A stretch of DNA of 23,193 nt, from assembly GCA_040235415.1 (NCBI GenBank), contig JBECKR010000252.1, forward strand, positions 1 through 23,193, read 5' to 3'. The notes below the pieces were generated by a model. It did not search any database. It was not told where the DNA came from and saw only the letters and a program-made list of their open reading frames with translations. The position numbers and the translations under genes are program-made. Source of the stretch: JBECKR01 sp040235415. GTDB lineage: Bacteria; Acidobacteriota; Polarisedimenticolia; Polarisedimenticolales; Polarisedimenticolaceae. Below are positions 1 through 6,759 of this stretch, piece after piece. Numbering within the stretch: position 1 is the stretch's first letter; each line of letters begins with the position of its first letter.

Positions 1-1
1 G

Positions 2-136
2 GTGATGCCCGGGGACAACGTGACGATCGAGGTGACGCTTCTGACGCCGATCGCGATGGACAAGGGGCTGCGGTTCGCGATTCGCGAGGGCGGCCGGACC
101 GTGGGCGCGGGTACCGTCACGGAGGTCATCGAGTAG
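2..136 (+). CDS. tuf: Elongation factor Tu, C-terminal end (partial)
   Basis: This is the last 44 codons of EF-Tu, the GTPase that delivers aminoacyl-tRNA to the ribosome; the rest lies left of the window. The visible peptide has the family's domain III ending: a VMPGDN turn, the PIAMDKGLRFAIREGGRTVGAG block, and a short tail closing with VIE and a TAG stop. These residues belong to the beta-barrel that contacts tRNA and EF-Ts in known structures. Its place directly before rpsJ is the common str-to-S10 junction in bacteria, so rpsL, rpsG and fusA probably lie upstream. The identity is very secure; nothing can be said about its start or promoter. Confidence 0.97.
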   Translation: MMPGDNVTIEVTLLTPIAMDKGLRFAIREGGRTVGAGTVTEVIE

Positions 137-143
137 GTTCGTC

Positions 144-173
144 CGTCGGCTCCGCCCGGCCGCCCGGCCGACG
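144..173 (+). other. Stem-loop in the tuf-rpsJ gap
   Basis: A 7-bp stem (CGTCGGC, 144-150, with GCCGACG, 167-173) encloses a 16-base GC-rich loop shortly after the tuf stop. No T-run follows, so it is not a canonical intrinsic terminator. It may stabilise the tuf mRNA end or form part of a structured S10 leader, or simply reflect high GC content. Confidence 0.3.
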
Positions 174-206
174 CCGGGAACGCGGGCGGATCCCCGGAAT
201 CGAGCA

Positions 207-224
207 CTCCGGCCCCGGCCGGAG
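207..224 (+). promoter_or_regulatory. Hairpin that contains the rpsJ Shine-Dalgarno sequence
   Basis: CTCCGGC (207-213) pairs perfectly with GCCGGAG (218-224) around a 4-base loop. The 3' arm ends in GGAG (221-224), the only good Shine-Dalgarno candidate before rpsJ. If the hairpin forms in the mRNA, the ribosome binding site is buried, which would allow translational control of the first S10-block gene. The pairing is visible in sequence; the function is inference. Confidence 0.4.
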
Positions 225-236
225 CGTGGGTTGAGG

Positions 237-563
237 ATGGTGAACGAGAAGATTCGTATCCGGCTCAAGGCCTACGATCACCGGATCCTGGATCAGTCGA
301 CGACCGAGATCGTCGACACCGCCCGCAGGACCGGTGCCCGTGTCGCCGGCCCGATCCCGCTGCCGACGGTACGCAACCGCTGGACCGTGCTGCGATCGCC
401 CCACGTCGACAAGAAGTCGCGGGAGCAGTTCGAGATCCGGACGCACAAGCGGTTGCTGGACATCCTGCAGCCGACGCCGGAGACCGTCGACGCGCTCATG
501 AAGCTCGACCTGCCCGCGGGAGTCGACGTGGAGATCAAGGCGTTCGGCCCGTCGCAGGGCTGA
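237..563 (+). CDS. rpsJ: 30S ribosomal protein S10
   Basis: S10 is a small-subunit head protein and, as NusE, a partner of NusB in transcription antitermination. The 108-residue product shows the family hallmark near its start (EKIRIRLKAYDHRILD), the central GPIPLPT loop and the SREQFEIRTHKRLLDI block, ending at a usual length. The start is uncertain. TTG at 231 lies 6 bases after the GGAG at 221-224, ATG at 237 lies 12 bases after it, and GTG at 240 follows. I chose ATG 237 because it gives the normal short N-terminus; TTG 231 would add two residues. It opens the S10 block 100 bases after tuf, and its leader can fold into a hairpin over the ribosome binding site. Confidence 0.95.
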   Translation: MVNEKIRIRLKAYDHRILDQSTTEIVDTARRTGARVAGPIPLPTVRNRWTVLRSPHVDKKSREQFEIRTHKRLLDILQPTPETVDALMKLDLPAGVDVEIKAFGPSQG

Positions 564-654
564 GCGGCCGCGGCCGCGACAGGCCATTGACGGAACCGCC
601 GGGAGACGCGGCGTGCCAAGGGCAACCGGATCCCGTGTTCCGGAGGAAGGGACG

Positions 655-1302
655 ATGATCGAGGGACTGATCGGCAGGAAGCTGGGCATGACCCAGATCT
701 TCCAGGAGGACGGCACGGTCACGCCGGTGACCGTCCTCGAGGCCGGCCCGTGCGTCGTGGTGCAACGCAAGATCGCGGGCAAGGACGGCTACGACGCCGT
801 CCAAGTCGGATTGGTCGACCCGCGGGCCGCCAAGCACGCGAACAAGCCGATCCGCGGCCATCACGAGAAGGCCGGGGTTCCGCCGACGCGGGTCCGCCGC
901 GAGTTCGCGATCGCCTCGGACTCCGCCGCGAAGCCGGGGGACGCCGTGCTCGTCGACATCTTCGAAGGCGTGTCCAAGGTCGACGTCGTCGGAACCTCCA
1001 AGGGGAAGGGCTTCCAGGGCGTCATGCGACGCCACGGCTTCGGAGGGGGCCGGGCGACGCACGGCTCGATGTTCCACCGGGCTCCCGGATCGATCGGCGC
1101 CTCGGCGTTTCCGTCCCGCGTCGTCAAGGGCATGCGGGGCACGGGACAGATGGGCGACAAGCGGATCACGGTCAAGAACCTCAAGGTGGTCCGGGTCGAC
1201 GTCGACAAGAACCTGCTGATGGTCCACGGCGCCGTGCCCGGGGCGACCGGCTCGCTCGTGGTCATCCGCCGCTCGAAGGGCGCCTCCGGCGCGAAGGGTT
1301 GA
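655..1302 (+). CDS. rplC: 50S ribosomal protein L3
   Basis: L3 is an early-assembly large-subunit protein whose long loop reaches towards the peptidyl-transferase centre. The 215-residue product begins MIEGLIGRKLGMTQIF, the classic start. It carries the extended loop around GGGRATHGSMFHRAPGSIG and then KGMRGTGQMG, where the glutamine methylated in E. coli falls. The reading frame stays open up to an earlier ATG at 613, but ATG 655 is preferred: GGAGG (642-646) sits 8 bases upstream and the extra 14 residues are unlike L3. It follows rpsJ after 91 bases and is followed by rplD after 13, so co-transcription is expected. Identity is very secure. Confidence 0.97.
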   Translation: MIEGLIGRKLGMTQIFQEDGTVTPVTVLEAGPCVVVQRKIAGKDGYDAVQVGLVDPRAAKHANKPIRGHHEKAGVPPTRVRREFAIASDSAAKPGDAVLVDIFEGVSKVDVVGTSKGKGFQGVMRRHGFGGGRATHGSMFHRAPGSIGASAFPSRVVKGMRGTGQMGDKRITVKNLKVVRVDVDKNLLMVHGAVPGATGSLVVIRRSKGASGAKG

Positions 1303-1315
1303 GGTGGAGGCAGCG

Positions 1316-1945
1316 ATGGCCCAGATCTCGGTCCGCAACTGGCACAACGAGACGCTTCGCACCATCGACCTCGACGACGCGGTGTTCTCCTACCCGTTGA
1401 AGGAGCACCTGATCTACGAGGCGGTGCTGGCGTTCCGCAACGCCGCCCGCGCCGGAACGCACAAGACGAAGAACCGCAGCGAGGTATCGGGCGGCACCAA
1501 GAAGCTCTGGAGACAGAAGCACACCGGCCGCGCACGGATGGGGGACAACCGGTCCCCGCTGTGGCGACACGGCGGCACGATCCAGGGGCCGACTCCCCGC
1601 GACTACGCCTGGAAGTTTCCGAAGAAGATGCGGCGAAACGCGATCAAGAGCGTCCTCGCGCAGAAGCTTCGGGACGGCAAGCTCGTGTGCGTCGACTCGC
1701 TCGCGATCGACACGCACCGGACGACGGACCTCGAGAGCGCCGTGAGCAACGGCCTCGGCATCGCCGGAAAGGTGCTGCTGGTTCCCGAGACCGAGGTCCG
1801 CAACCTCGACCTTGCCGCCCGCAACAACGCGCGGCTGAAGGTCGTGCGGGCGATGGGGCTGAACGTCGTCGACCTGCTCGACTACGAGGTCGTGGTCGCC
1901 TCCGAGTCCGCCATCGCGCAGCTCAGCGAGGTGCTGGCGAAATGA
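1316..1945 (+). CDS. rplD: 50S ribosomal protein L4
   Basis: L4 binds 23S rRNA early and extends a loop into the exit tunnel; in E. coli it also represses its own operon at the S10 leader. The 209-residue product contains the loop region KTKNRSEVSGGTKKLWRQKH followed by GRARMGDNRSPLWRHGG, where family members contact the tunnel, and a C-terminal Rossmann-like domain (for example KVLLVPE, NVVDLLDYEVVV). ATG 1316 has GGAGG (1306-1310) 5 bases upstream; the in-frame GTG at 1304 lacks that support. Its stop overlaps the rplW start (ATGA, 1942-1945), implying translational coupling. Whether L4 autoregulation exists here cannot be read from the sequence. Confidence 0.97.
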   Translation: MAQISVRNWHNETLRTIDLDDAVFSYPLKEHLIYEAVLAFRNAARAGTHKTKNRSEVSGGTKKLWRQKHTGRARMGDNRSPLWRHGGTIQGPTPRDYAWKFPKKMRRNAIKSVLAQKLRDGKLVCVDSLAIDTHRTTDLESAVSNGLGIAGKVLLVPETEVRNLDLAARNNARLKVVRAMGLNVVDLLDYEVVVASESAIAQLSEVLAK

Positions 1946-2235
1946 AGACAGCCGAACAGACGGTCCGACACCCGATCATCACCGAGAAGTCGACGATTCG
2001 TCGCGAGGCGACCGGCGTGTATTGCTTCAAGGCCGACGTCCGCGCCAACAAGATCGAGATCGCACGCGCCGTGGAGCAGCTCTTCGGCGTAACCGTCGCC
2101 GAGGTTCGCACGGCGCGCGTGGCCGGGAAGGTCAAGCGCGTCGGACGCCACACCGGGAAGCGGCCGGACTGGAAGAAGGCGTGGGTCAGGCTCGCGCCGG
2201 GCTCCAAGGAGATCGAGTTCTTCGAGGCGTCGTAA
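1942..2235 (+). CDS. rplW: 50S ribosomal protein L23
   Basis: L23 sits at the mouth of the exit tunnel and is the docking point for trigger factor and SRP. The 97-residue product shows the family's opening HPIITEKST, the central VRANKIEIARAVEQLFGV segment with the conserved asparagine and lysine, and the basic stretch KVKRVGRHTGKRPDWKKAWVRL. The length is typical. The ATG lies inside the rplD stop (ATGA), which fixes the start and argues for coupled translation from rplD. rplB follows after 10 bases. Confidence 0.97.
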   Translation: MKTAEQTVRHPIITEKSTIRREATGVYCFKADVRANKIEIARAVEQLFGVTVAEVRTARVAGKVKRVGRHTGKRPDWKKAWVRLAPGSKEIEFFEAS

Positions 2236-2245
2236 CGAGGTTCCC

Positions 2246-3070
2246 ATGGCGATCAAGAAGTACAAGCCCACGAGTCCCGGCCGGCGGTTCATGACCAGTA
2301 CCGTCCGGGTGGAGACGTCCGACAACAAGCCGCACAAGCCGTTGGTCGAGAAGCTGACGAAAACGGGTGGGCGGGACAACAAGGGCAGGATCGCCGTCCG
2401 GCACCACGGCGGCGGTCACAAGCGCAGCTACCGGGTCATCGACTTCAAGCGCGACAAGATCGGCATCCCGGCCAAGGTCGAATCGATCGAGTACGACCCG
2501 AACCGCTCCGCGAACATCGCCCTGGTGTGCTACGCCGACGGCGAGCGGCGCTACATCCTCGCGCCCGAGGGGATCCAGATCGGCTCGCGCGTCGTCGCGT
2601 CGCCCGATGCGGACATCGTTCCGGGCAACGCCCTCCCGATGCGCGCGATGCCGCTCGGCACGCAGGTTCACAACGTGGAGCTCCGCCGAAACAAGGGCGG
2701 GCAGATGGTGCGCTCGGCGGGGGCCTCGGCCCAGCTCATGGCGAAGGAGGGGGATTACGCGACGCTCCGGCTGCCGTCGGGCGAGATGCGCAAGGTCCAC
2801 ATCGACTGCTACGCCACCGTCGGCCAGGTCGGCAACCTCGACCACGAGAACGAGAACATCGGCAAGGCGGGGCGGAACCGCTGGAAGGGTTGGCGGCCGA
2901 CCGTCCGCGGCGTCGCGATGAATCCGGTCGACCATCCCCACGGGGGCGGCGAGGGACGGACCTCGGGCGGACGTCATCCGGTGACGCCCTGGGGATTCCC
3001 GACCAAGGGCAAGAAGACTCGGAACAACAGCCGGACGGACAAGATGATCGTCCGTCGCCGGACGAAGTAG
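2246..3070 (+). CDS. rplB: 50S ribosomal protein L2
   Basis: L2 is one of the most conserved large-subunit proteins and is needed for subunit joining and peptidyl-transferase activity. The 274-residue product has the usual two-part build: an N-terminal OB-like domain (YKPTSPGRRFMT, then the HHGGGHKRSYRVIDFKRDK block) and a C-terminal SH3-like domain. Near residues 225-235 it carries MNPVDHPHGGGEGR with the conserved histidines close to the catalytic centre, and it ends in a basic tail (TDKMIVRRRTK). GAGG (2237-2240) lies 5 bases before the ATG. It is flanked by rplW and rpsS with gaps of 10 and 9 bases. Confidence 0.98.
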   Translation: MAIKKYKPTSPGRRFMTSTVRVETSDNKPHKPLVEKLTKTGGRDNKGRIAVRHHGGGHKRSYRVIDFKRDKIGIPAKVESIEYDPNRSANIALVCYADGERRYILAPEGIQIGSRVVASPDADIVPGNALPMRAMPLGTQVHNVELRRNKGGQMVRSAGASAQLMAKEGDYATLRLPSGEMRKVHIDCYATVGQVGNLDHENENIGKAGRNRWKGWRPTVRGVAMNPVDHPHGGGEGRTSGGRHPVTPWGFPTKGKKTRNNSRTDKMIVRRRTK

Positions 3071-3079
3071 GGTAGCGAC

Positions 3080-3361
3080 ATGGCGCGATCGATTTCGAAG
3101 GGCCCGTTCGTCGACACCCACCTCGCGAAGAAGGTGGAGGATCAGAACAAGCGGAACGACCACAAGGTGATCAAGACCTGGTCGCGGCGGTCCACGGTCA
3201 CGCCGGACATGGTCGGCCACACGCTCGCGGTGCACAACGGGAAGAAGTTCATCCCGGTCTACGTCACCGAGAACATGGTCGGCCACAAGCTCGGCGAGTT
3301 CGCGGCGACCCGCACGTTCAAGGGTCACGCGGCCAAGGGCGACAAGACCGCCGGCCGGTGA
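3080..3361 (+). CDS. rpsS: 30S ribosomal protein S19
   Basis: S19 lies in the head of the small subunit, bound to S13, near the A-site and the central bridge. The 93-residue product opens with MARSISKGPFVD and contains the conserved IKTWSRRSTVTPDMVGHTLAVHNGKKFIPVYVTENMVGHKLGEFAATRTFKGH core, matching the family end to end. The Shine-Dalgarno is weak: AGGG (3069-3072) overlaps the rplB stop and stands 7 bases before the ATG, so initiation may lean on rplB translation. rplV begins 16 bases after its stop. Confidence 0.97.
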   Translation: MARSISKGPFVDTHLAKKVEDQNKRNDHKVIKTWSRRSTVTPDMVGHTLAVHNGKKFIPVYVTENMVGHKLGEFAATRTFKGHAAKGDKTAGR

Positions 3362-3377
3362 GGCAGGAGGGACGAAG

Positions 3378-3743
3378 GTGATCGCGTCGGCAAAGCTCCG
3401 CTTCCTGGGAACGTCGGCCCAGAAGACCCGGCTGGTCGTCGACCAGGTGCGGGGGAAGTCCGTCGGAGAGGCCCTCTCCATCCTGCGCTACTCGCCGAAG
3501 ATGGTGTCGAAGGACCTCGAGAAGCTGATGAAGTCCGCCGTGGCCAACGCGCAGCAGAAAGACCCGAAGCTGGACGTCGACGAGCTGGTCGTCGCCGAAG
3601 CGATGGTCGACGAGGGTCCGCCCCAGAAGCGCATCCGGCACCGCAGCATGGGCCGGATCTACCGCATCCTGAAGCGGACGTGCCACGTCACCGTTCGTCT
3701 CGACGTCACCGGGCGGACCAAGGCCGCACAGGGCGGGAGGTAG
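3378..3743 (+). CDS. rplV: 50S ribosomal protein L22
   Basis: L22 lines the polypeptide exit tunnel with a long beta-hairpin and contacts all domains of 23S rRNA. The 121-residue product has the family core: SAKLRFLGTSAQKTRLVVDQVRGKSVGEALSIL, a central VANAQQKDPKLDVDELVVAEAMVDEGP stretch, and the tunnel hairpin RIRHRSMGRIYRILKRTCHVTV. It starts at GTG 3378 behind AGGAGG (3365-3370) at 7 bases. It ends 2 bases before the rpsC start, so the two are probably translated together. Confidence 0.96.
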   Translation: MIASAKLRFLGTSAQKTRLVVDQVRGKSVGEALSILRYSPKMVSKDLEKLMKSAVANAQQKDPKLDVDELVVAEAMVDEGPPQKRIRHRSMGRIYRILKRTCHVTVRLDVTGRTKAAQGGR

Positions 3744-3745
3744 CA

Positions 3746-4399
3746 GTGGGTCAGAAGGTACATCCCTACGGCTTTCGGCTCGGGTTCAACAAGACCTGGC
3801 GGTCGCGGTGGTACGCCGGGAAGAAGTACGCCGAGCTGCTTCACGAGGATCTCGAGCTCCGCAAGGACTTGAAGAAGCGCCTCGGACACGCTGGCGTCTC
3901 GGCGATCGACATAGAGCGCGCGGCGAACAAGCTCAAGATCAACATCATGACGTCCCGCCCCGGCATCATCATCGGCCGCAAGGGGTCCGAGGTCGACCGC
4001 CTCAAGGAGGACATCCGCCGCCGGACGCAGCGCGACGTCTTCATCAACATCCTCGAGATCGACAAGCCCGAGGTCGACGCGCAGCTCGTGTCCGAGGCGA
4101 TCGCGATGCAGCTCGAGCGCCGCATCGCGTTCCGCCGCGCGATGCGAAAGGCGGTCGAGTCGGCCCAGCGCTTCGGCGCGCGCGGCATCCGCGTCCGCCT
4201 CGCCGGCCGTCTCGGCGGCAACGAGATCGCCCGCGCGGAGTGGTATCTCGAGGGTCGGCTCCCGCTGCACACCCTGCGGGCGGACCTCGACTACGGGTTC
4301 GCCGAGGCCAGCACGACGTACGGGGTCATCGGAGTGAAGGTCTGGATCTACGGCGGGGAGTCCCGCGAGGCCCGCGTCGCCGAGGACGCGCGCCGCTGA
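3746..4399 (+). CDS. rpsC: 30S ribosomal protein S3
   Basis: S3 lies at the mRNA entry of the 30S subunit and contributes to mRNA unwinding. The 217-residue product begins VGQKVHPYGFRLG, the family N-terminus. It carries a type II KH domain with the GxxG signature (GIIIGRKGSEVDRLKEDI, about residues 71-89), then the S3 C-terminal domain (GGNEIARAEWYLEGRLPLHTLRADLDYGFAEA, then GVIGVKVWIYGGE). An upstream in-frame ATG at 3680 lies inside rplV and encodes unrelated sequence, so GTG 3746 is preferred; its ribosome site GGGAGG (3735-3740) overlaps the rplV end. The C-terminal tail is short, which is within family variation. Confidence 0.97.
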   Translation: MGQKVHPYGFRLGFNKTWRSRWYAGKKYAELLHEDLELRKDLKKRLGHAGVSAIDIERAANKLKINIMTSRPGIIIGRKGSEVDRLKEDIRRRTQRDVFINILEIDKPEVDAQLVSEAIAMQLERRIAFRRAMRKAVESAQRFGARGIRVRLAGRLGGNEIARAEWYLEGRLPLHTLRADLDYGFAEASTTYGVIGVKVWIYGGESREARVAEDARR

Positions 4400-4418
4400 C
4401 GGAAGAGGTTCCGACACC

Positions 4419-4829
4419 ATGTTGATGCCGAGCAAGGTCAAGTTCCGCAAGCAGCAGCGAGGCCGCCGCCGCGGCAAGGCGCAGACGGGGGACTCCGTCG
4501 CGTTCGGCGACTACGGGCTCAAGGCGATGTCGGACTGCTGGCTGACCGCCCGCCAGATCGAGGCGGCGCGGGTCGCGATCACGCGTTTCATCAAGCGCGG
4601 CGGCAAGATCTGGATCCGCGTGTTTCCCGACAAGCCGATCACGAAGAAGCCCACCGAGGTCCGCATGGGCAAGGGCAAGGGGGCCCCGGAGGCGTGGGTC
4701 GCGGTCGTGAAGCCGGGCCGGATCCTGTACGAGATGGAAGGGGTCGACGAGGCGACGGCGCGCGAGGCGATGCGGCTCGCGGCACACAAGCTGCCGCTCA
4801 AGACGAAGTTCGTTACCCGTCTGCCCTGA
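4419..4829 (+). CDS. rplP: 50S ribosomal protein L16
   Basis: L16 sits by the A-site of the large subunit and helps to position tRNA and to assemble the central protuberance. The 136-residue product opens MLMPSKVKFRKQQRGRRRGKA, a near-canonical start. It continues with the conserved LTARQIEAARVAITRFIKRGGKIWIRVFPDKPITKKP block, then MGKGKGAPEAWVAVVKPGRILYEM and a C-terminal LPLKTKFV. GAGG (4405-4408) lies 10 bases before the first ATG. A second in-frame ATG at 4425 is possible, but family members usually have both methionines. Confidence 0.97.
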   Translation: MLMPSKVKFRKQQRGRRRGKAQTGDSVAFGDYGLKAMSDCWLTARQIEAARVAITRFIKRGGKIWIRVFPDKPITKKPTEVRMGKGKGAPEAWVAVVKPGRILYEMEGVDEATAREAMRLAAHKLPLKTKFVTRLP

Positions 4830-4855
4830 GGGGCGGAACGGACCGGAGCACGACG

Positions 4856-5092
4856 ATGGCCGTAGACGTTTCGAAGCTTCGCGAGAAGTCGGTCGAGGAG
4901 CTCGCGGTGGAAGAGAAGGCCCTCCGCAACGAGGTCTGGAAGCTTCGCGTCCAGCAGAGCACCGGACAGCTGCTGGACCATCACAAGGTCCGCAGGGCCA
5001 GGCGCGATTTGGCGCGCGTCCTCACGATCAAGCGGCAGCGGGAGCTGTCCCGCCAGGAAGCCGCCGCGCCGGACGGAGACGACAAGCGATGA
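4856..5092 (+). CDS. rpmC: 50S ribosomal protein L29
   Basis: L29 is a small helical-hairpin protein beside L23 at the exit tunnel. The 78-residue product has the two predicted helices: KLREKSVEELAVEEKALRNEVWKLRVQQSTGQL, then HKVRRARRDLARVLTIKRQRE, matching the family pattern (the second contains the R-DIARV-T motif). It is slightly longer than the common 60-70 residues because of an acidic and alanine-rich tail (SRQEAAAPDGDDKR). ATG 4856 is preceded by GGAG (4845-4848). Its stop overlaps the rpsQ start as ATGA (5089-5092), so coupling is likely. Confidence 0.95.
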   Translation: MAVDVSKLREKSVEELAVEEKALRNEVWKLRVQQSTGQLLDHHKVRRARRDLARVLTIKRQRELSRQEAAAPDGDDKR

Positions 5093-5391
5093 CCGACAGC
5101 ACGCGCAGACGAGTGACCAAGATCGGGGTGGTGACCTCGGACGGGATGGACAAGTCCGTCGTCGTCCGCGTCGATCGCACCATCAAGCACAAGCTCTACG
5201 AGCGGTACATCAAACGGACGGCTAAGTTCATGGCCCACGACGAGAACAACGTCTGCAAGGTCGGGGACGTCGTCGAGATCGTCGAGTCGAGGCCCCTGTC
5301 GGCGCGCAAGCGCTGGCGCGTGCGCCGGGTGGTCCGGCAGGCGGTCGTGGCCTCCGTCGAGCCGGCCGCCGATGCGCAGGACAACGCGTAG
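5089..5391 (+). CDS. rpsQ: 30S ribosomal protein S17
   Basis: S17 is a primary 16S rRNA-binding protein with an OB fold. The 100-residue product shows the family core: KIGVVTSDGMDKSVVVRVDRTIKHKLYERYIKRTAKFMAHDENNVCKVGDVVEIVESRPLSARKRWRV. The conserved basic loop and the RPLS-KRWRV ending are clearly visible. A tail of roughly 20 residues (rich in Val and Ala, ending AADAQDNA) goes beyond the usual 80-85-residue length. Its ATG is within the rpmC stop. rplN follows after 24 bases, the usual S10/spc boundary, and no promoter is evident in that gap. Confidence 0.96.
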   Translation: MTDSTRRRVTKIGVVTSDGMDKSVVVRVDRTIKHKLYERYIKRTAKFMAHDENNVCKVGDVVEIVESRPLSARKRWRVRRVVRQAVVASVEPAADAQDNA

Positions 5392-5415
5392 GCTCGCTCC
5401 CTGGAGGACGGGACC

Positions 5416-5784
5416 ATGATTCAGATGCAGTCGATTCTGGAAGTCGCGGACAACTCCGGGGCCAAGCGGCTCCGCTGCATCAACCTCGTCGGCGGGTCGA
5501 AGGGCAAGTACGCTCGCCTCGGCGACATCGTGGCGGCGTCGGTGAAGGAAGCGTCGCCGGACGGCAACGTCAAGAAGGGGCAGGTCGTGAAGGCCGTGAT
5601 CGTGCGGACGTCGAACGCCCACCGGCGGCGCGACGGGTCGTACATCCGGTTCGACCAGAACGCCGCGGTCCTGATCAACGACGCCAAGGAGCCGATCGGA
5701 ACGCGGGTCTTCGGTCCGGTGGCCCGCGAGCTTCGCGACAAGAAGTTCATGAAGATCGTCTCGCTGGCGCCCGAGGTGCTCTGA
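5416..5784 (+). CDS. rplN: 50S ribosomal protein L14
   Basis: L14 forms an intersubunit bridge and is the usual binding site of the silencing factor RsfS. The 122-residue product is almost canonical: MIQMQSILEVADNSGAKRLRCINLVGGSKGKYARLGDIVAASVKEA, then KKGQVVKAVIVRT, RRRDGSYIRFDQNAAVLIN and GTRVFGPVARELRDKKFMKIVSLAPEVL, with no insertions. The length is exactly typical. GGAGG (5403-5407) is 8 bases before the ATG. It is the first gene of the spc block and is followed by rplX after 29 bases. Confidence 0.98.
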   Translation: MIQMQSILEVADNSGAKRLRCINLVGGSKGKYARLGDIVAASVKEASPDGNVKKGQVVKAVIVRTSNAHRRRDGSYIRFDQNAAVLINDAKEPIGTRVFGPVARELRDKKFMKIVSLAPEVL

Positions 5785-5813
5785 GCGCGGGATCACGAGT
5801 CGGAGAGCGAACG

Positions 5814-6140
5814 ATGTCGAAGGCGAAGGTCAAGAAGAACGACACGGTGGAGGTGATCTCGGGCAAGGACCGCGGAAAGCGCGGTCGCGTGCTCCGGGTG
5901 CACCCCAAGACGAACCGGGTCCTGGTCGAGGGCGTGGGCAAGGTCAAGCGCCACACCAAGCCGAACCCGCAGAAGAACATCCAGGGCGGCATCCTGGAGC
6001 GCGAGAGCCCGATCCATCTCTCGAACGTCCAGGTCGTCGATCCCGAGACCGACCGCCCGACGCGGGTGGGCGTCAAGCTGCTCGAGGACGGCAGCCGCGT
6101 CCGGGTGGCCCGCCGCAGCGGGGCGGTGCTCGACAGGTGA
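5814..6140 (+). CDS. rplX: 50S ribosomal protein L24
   Basis: L24 is an assembly-initiator protein of the large subunit with a KOW motif. The 108-residue product begins KAKVKKNDTVEVISGKDRGKRGRVLRVHPKTNRVLVEGV, in which the KOW stretch (ISGKDRGKRGRVL) is plain. It continues with VKRHTKPNPQKNIQGGILERESPIHLSNVQVVDPE, the family's second conserved block. GGAGAG (5802-5807) precedes the ATG. The 58-base gap to rplE is one of the larger ones in this block and holds a strong GC hairpin. Confidence 0.97.
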   Translation: MSKAKVKKNDTVEVISGKDRGKRGRVLRVHPKTNRVLVEGVGKVKRHTKPNPQKNIQGGILERESPIHLSNVQVVDPETDRPTRVGVKLLEDGSRVRVARRSGAVLDR

Positions 6141-6161
6141 GGTGCGGAACGGGCGCGGGAC

Positions 6162-6182
6162 CCGCGGCGAGGGACGCCGCGG
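6162..6182 (+). other. Strong GC stem-loop in the rplX-rplE gap
   Basis: CCGCGGCG (6162-6169) pairs with CGCCGCGG (6175-6182) around the 5-base loop AGGGA, giving eight consecutive G-C pairs. It ends 8 bases before the putative rplE ribosome site GAGGG (6190-6194). In E. coli the spc operon is controlled by S8 binding near the rplE start, so the location is suggestive. However, this stem is perfectly paired and lacks the internal bulges of a known S8 site. No T-run follows, so it is not a terminator. Confidence 0.4.
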
Positions 6183-6198
6183 CAACGCCGAGGGCAGC

Positions 6199-6741
6199 AT
6201 GACGACGAGATTGCAGGAGCGGTACCGCGACGAAGTGATGCCGGCGCTCACGAAGCAGTTCGGCTACGGGACGCCGATGGCGGTTCCGCGCGTGGTCAAG
6301 GTGACCGTGAACATGGGGGTGGGCGACGCCATCCAGGACGCCAAGGTGCTCGATCAAGCGGTGGACGAGCTCGCGATCATCGCCGGCCAGAAGCCGTCGA
6401 TCACCCGCGCGAAGAAGTCGATCGCGAACTTCAAGCTGCGCGCGGGCATGGCGATCGGCTGCCGCGTGACGATGCGCGGCCGGCGCATGTACGAGTTCCT
6501 CGACCGGCTGCTGAACCTGGCCCTTCCGCGGGTTCGCGACTTCCGGGGCGTCTCGCCGCGGGCGTTCGACGGGCGCGGAAACTACACGCTCGGCATCCGC
6601 GAGCACCACATCTTCCCGGAGATCAACCTCGCGAAGGTGCAGAAGATCAAGGGAATGAACATCAGCATCGTGACCACCGCCCGCACGGACGAGGAAGCCC
6701 GGGCGCTTCTGACCCACATGGGCATGCCCTTCCGGAAGTAG
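6199..6741 (+). CDS. rplE: 50S ribosomal protein L5
   Basis: L5 is in the central protuberance and binds 5S rRNA and P-site tRNA. The 180-residue product has the usual start (TTRLQERYRDEVMPALTKQFGYGTPMAVPRVVKVTVNMGVGDA), then GQKPSITRAKKSIANFKLRAGMAIGCRVTMRGRRMYEFLDRLLNLALPRVRDFRG, and GNYTLGIREHHIFPEINL, with a C-terminal TTARTDEEARALLTHMGMPF. The length matches E. coli L5. A GTG at 6142 is in frame but would add 19 arginine/glycine-rich residues read through the intergenic hairpin; ATG 6199 with GAGGG (6190-6194) is preferred. Confidence 0.97.
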   Translation: MTTRLQERYRDEVMPALTKQFGYGTPMAVPRVVKVTVNMGVGDAIQDAKVLDQAVDELAIIAGQKPSITRAKKSIANFKLRAGMAIGCRVTMRGRRMYEFLDRLLNLALPRVRDFRGVSPRAFDGRGNYTLGIREHHIFPEINLAKVQKIKGMNISIVTTARTDEEARALLTHMGMPFRK

Positions 6742-6759
6742 GGCTGGAGGACTCGAATC

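Noticed and set aside
587..615. TTGACG in the rpsJ-rplC gap as a -35 element
   Set aside because: The hexamer 17 bases downstream is GGCGTG, with no resemblance to TATAAT, and no other candidate lies nearby.
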